From the NCBI RefSeq assembly GCF_001418575.1, contig NZ_LIQR01000186.1:203-42343 (forward strand): a stretch of DNA of 42,141 nt, given 5' to 3'. This document shows, one piece after another, positions 39,606-42,141 of this stretch. The DNA is from Peterkaempfera griseoplana. Its GTDB lineage: Bacteria; Actinomycetota; Actinomycetes; Streptomycetales; Streptomycetaceae. Under the pieces are notes generated by a model. The model ran no database searches and was not told the origin of the DNA. It was given only the letters and a program-made list of their open reading frames with translations. Each line of letters opens with the position of its first letter. Position 1 is the first letter of the stretch. The position numbers and the translations under genes are program-made.

Positions 39606-42141
39606 GTGATCGACACGCACCTGCCCTTCCGTGACCCGCAGCTGCCGGTCGACCAGCGCGTCGACGACCTGCTCTCACGTCTCACCCTCGAAGAGCGGGT
39701 CGCGATGCTGCACCAGTTCGCTCCGGCGGTCGAGCGGCTGGGCGTCGGCGCCTTCCGGACCGGGCAGGAGGCGCTGCACGGGGTCGCCTGGATGGGACCG
39801 GCCACCGTCTTCCCCCAGGCCGTGGGACTCGGCGCCACCTGGAACGAGGAACTGGTGCGCCGGGTCGGCGACGCGGTGGGCGCCGAGATCCGGGCCATGC
39901 ACGCCCGCGACCCCAGGGTCGGGCTGAACGTCTGGGCGCCGACCGTCAACCTGCTGCGCCACCCGCTGTGGGGGCGCAACGAGGAGGGCTACTCCGAGGA
40001 CCCGGCGCTGACCTCGGCCATCGCCGTCGCCTACACCCGCGGACTGCGCGGCGACCACCCCTCGCTCTGGCGCACCGCGCCCGTGCTCAAGCACTGGCTG
40101 GCCCACAACAACGAGACCGACCGCGACACCTCCTCCTCCTCGGTACGGCCCCGGGTGCTGCACGAGTACGATCTGCGGGCCTTCCGCGCCGCCGTGGAGT
40201 CCGGGGCGGTCGCCGGGGTGATGCCCTCCTACAACCTGGTCAACGGGCGCCCCAACCACCTCTCCCCCCACCTGGAGGAGCACCTGCGCAGCTGGACCGC
40301 GCAGGACCTGGTGGTCTGCTCCGACGCCGGCGCCCCGAGCAACCTGGTGGGCTCCGAGCACTACTACGACACCCACGAGGAGGCCACCGCCGCCGCCCTG
40401 CGGGCCGGCGTGGACAGCTTCACCGACCACGGCCAGGACTCCTCCACCATCGTCGCCCGGCTGCGCGGCGCCCTCGACCGGGGCCTGATCGAGGAGCGGC
40501 ACATCGACCGGGCGGTCCGCCGGCTGCTGGCCATGCGCTGCGCCCTGGGCGAGTTCGACCCCCGGCCGGCACCCGGGGCCGCAGCGGACCGCTTCGACAC
40601 CCCCGAGCACCGGGCACTGGCCCTGGAGGCCGCCGAGCAGGCCGTGGTGCTGCTGAAGAACGACGGGCTGCTGCCGCTCGCCGAGGGCACCAGGATCGCC
40701 GTGGTCGGCCTGCTCGCCGACGAGTGCAAACTCGACTGGTACAGCGGCACCCTGATCCACCGAAGCACCCCGCTGGGCGGGCTGCGCGAGCGGTTCGGCG
40801 CCGCGAACGTCTCCTTCGCCGAGGGCGCCGACCTGGTGCGGCTGCGGACCGCGGCCGGCTGGGTGCAGGTGCCGCTCGCCGGGGACGGCGCCGACGGGGC
40901 GGACGCGGTACGCGGCGCCGAGGGCTCACTCGACCCGGCGCTGCTCGCCGGCCGTACCGACCTGCCGCCGCTGACCTGCGGCGACGACCCCGCGGAGCTG
41001 GCGCTCGTCGACTGGGGCGGCGGGGTGCTCACCCTGCGCGCCGCCGACGGCCGCTATCTCTCGGTGGCCGACGACGGCCGGCTGCGCGCCTCCGCCGACC
41101 AGCCCGGCGGCTGGGTCGTCCAGGAGACCTTCCGGCTGGAGGAGCAGCCGGGCGGGCAGCTCCTCCGCCATCTGGGCAGCGGCCGCGCGGTGGCGGTCGG
41201 CGACGACGGTCTCGAGGTCGCCGACCAGGGTGACCTCTTCGAGGTGGTCGTGGTGCGGCACGGTGCCGAGGCGGTGGCCGCCGCTGCGGCGGCCGCCGAC
41301 GTGGTGGTCGTGGTGGCGGGCAACGACCCGCACATCAACGGCCGGGAGACCGAGGACCGCACCACGCTCGCCCTGCCGGAGCAGCAGCAGCGGCTGTGGC
41401 GTGCGGCCCGCGCCGCCAATCCCCGTACGGCGCTGGTGCTGGTCTCGTCCTACCCGTACGCCGTGGCGGAGGCCGCCGCGGAGCTGCCCGCCCTGCTGTG
41501 GACCGCCCACGGCGGCCAGGCGGCGGGCACCGCGCTCGCCCGGGTGCTGGCCGGGGACGTCTCGCCCGCCGGCCGGCTGCCGCAGACCTGGTACGCCGCC
41601 GACGCCGACCTGCCGGATCTGCTGGACTACGACGTGATCGGCGGCCGGCAGACCTATCTCTACTTCGAGGGCGAGCCCCTCTACCCCTTCGGCCACGGCC
41701 TGTCGTACAGCTCCTTCGGATATGACGGCCTGTCGGCCGAGCGCGACGGCGACCTGCTGAGGGTCGGCGTCACCGTCCGCAACACCGGCGCCCGCACCGC
41801 GGACGAGGTGGCCCAGCTCTATGTCCGCTTCGAGGACGGGACGGTGCCGCGTCCGCTGCGGCAGCTGGTCGCCCATCGCAGGGTGACCCTGGCGGCGGGT
41901 GCCGGGCAGCGGCTGGAGTTCGGGATCCCGCTTGCCGAGCTGGGGTTCTGGGATGTCGCCCGCGGCCGCTGGACGGTCGCCACCGGCCGGTACACCGTGC
42001 TCGCGGGCGCCTCCGCCGCGGACATCCGGTGCACGGCGACGGTGGCGGTCGACGCCGAGGCGCCCGTCACCCGCGACGTCCTGGTGCGCGGCCTGGCCGC
42101 GGCCGACTACGACGAGCAGCGCGGCACCCGGATCGTCGACC
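39606..42141 (+). CDS. Glycoside hydrolase family 3 beta-glycosidase, 3'-truncated by window edge
   Basis: At least 845 residues of a GH3 enzyme hydrolysing beta-linked sugars such as glucosides or xylosides. The frame is open to the last base. GTG 39606 follows GAGGGG. The N-terminal barrel shows GLNVWAPTVNLLRHPLWGRN and EEGYSEDP near residue 100, VLKHWLAHNNETDRDTSSSS near 160, and the nucleophile segment VVCSDAGAPSN (D240). The second domain starts at LLKNDGLLPL near 350; GRETEDRTTLALP (E581 candidate acid/base) and YPFGHGLSYSSF near 698 are typical. Between them, about 470-545, lies an insert with the repeated pattern LRAADGRYLSVADDGRLRA, which looks like a fascin/ricin-type beta-trefoil and may bind sugar. 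A Fn3-like domain (VTVRNTGARTADEVAQLYV) follows. There is no signal peptide, so it is probably cytoplasmic. Confidence 0.94.
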   Translation, partial: MIDTHLPFRDPQLPVDQRVDDLLSRLTLEERVAMLHQFAPAVERLGVGAFRTGQEALHGVAWMGPATVFPQAVGLGATWNEELVRRVGDAVGAEIRAMHARDPRVGLNVWAPTVNLLRHPLWGRNEEGYSEDPALTSAIAVAYTRGLRGDHPSLWRTAPVLKHWLAHNNETDRDTSSSSVRPRVLHEYDLRAFRAAVESGAVAGVMPSYNLVNGRPNHLSPHLEEHLRSWTAQDLVVCSDAGAPSNLVGSEHYYDTHEEATAAALRAGVDSFTDHGQDSSTIVARLRGALDRGLIEERHIDRAVRRLLAMRCALGEFDPRPAPGAAADRFDTPEHRALALEAAEQAVVLLKNDGLLPLAEGTRIAVVGLLADECKLDWYSGTLIHRSTPLGGLRERFGAANVSFAEGADLVRLRTAAGWVQVPLAGDGADGADAVRGAEGSLDPALLAGRTDLPPLTCGDDPAELALVDWGGGVLTLRAADGRYLSVADDGRLRASADQPGGWVVQETFRLEEQPGGQLLRHLGSGRAVAVGDDGLEVADQGDLFEVVVVRHGAEAVAAAAAAADVVVVVAGNDPHINGRETEDRTTLALPEQQQRLWRAARAANPRTALVLVSSYPYAVAEAAAELPALLWTAHGGQAAGTALARVLAGDVSPAGRLPQTWYAADADLPDLLDYDVIGGRQTYLYFEGEPLYPFGHGLSYSSFGYDGLSAERDGDLLRVGVTVRNTGARTADEVAQLYVRFEDGTVPRPLRQLVAHRRVTLAAGAGQRLEFGIPLAELGFWDVARGRWTVATGRYTVLAGASAADIRCTATVAVDAEAPVTRDVLVRGLAAADYDEQRGTRIVD

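Overview
The window reads as a high-GC actinobacterial chromosome, most likely Streptomyces or a close relative such as Kitasatospora. Third codon positions are almost all G or C. GTG starts and AGGAG-type ribosome binding sites are common, probable leaderless starts occur, and the gene content is typical of Streptomyces: PAS-GAF-SpoIIE-HATPase proteins, an SPFH protein with an NfeD-like partner, MmyB-type and DeoR/LacI regulators, and BlaI. No rRNA, tRNA, CRISPR array or intact mobile element was seen. The window opens inside gltD (5' end missing) and closes inside a GH3 glycosidase gene (3' end missing).

Layout. 1-6.3 kb: end of glutamate synthase small subunit, a crotonase-fold protein, a divergent LysR/EamA pair around a 23-bp dyad, and an FMN reductase with a SnoaL-like protein. 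6.3-8.6 kb: a decayed sugar locus with a 56-codon remnant of L-rhamnose mutarotase, a LacI regulator, and three copies of one operator-like sequence. 8.6-12.1 kb: the first hybrid SpoIIE protein and a DUF347-repeat membrane protein. 12.1-15 kb: an amino-sugar or tagatose-type locus (class II aldolase, SIS isomerase/deaminase, divergent DeoR). 15.5-21.5 kb: a PAS-GAF-GAF-SpoIIE phosphatase (with a small overlapping ORF at its start), an NfeD-like/SPFH pair, and a stand-alone SpoIIE phosphatase followed by a stand-alone MASE1 membrane sensor. 21.6-27.7 kb: asparagine synthetase, pirin, an orphan nucleotidyltransferase, and a zinc alcohol dehydrogenase divergent from an MmyB-type regulator. 27.8-35.7 kb: two more hybrid SpoIIE proteins flanking a BlaI-glycosyltransferase-polysaccharide deacetylase group. 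35.7-42.1 kb: tyrosine phosphatase, zinc alcohol dehydrogenase, SDR, and a GH3 glycosidase behind tandem LacI-type palindromes.

The main theme is partner-switching signalling. Five SpoIIE/PPM phosphatase domains lie in about 27 kb. Two (15640-17874 and 20706-21545) keep all four expected acidic metal-binding motifs. The three long hybrids (8635-11160, 27799-30258, 33222-35690) each also carry an RsbW-like HATPase domain. In these hybrids the ATPase motifs look intact, while the phosphatase metal ligands are lost in a different pattern in each copy. This suggests pseudophosphatase or kinase-dominant regulators and is the most interesting observation here. The second is the eroded rhamnose locus with its retained LacI regulator and operator set.

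No similarity search or structure prediction was run. Function calls rest on recognised motifs and family knowledge. Operators, promoters and terminators are read from sequence symmetry only.
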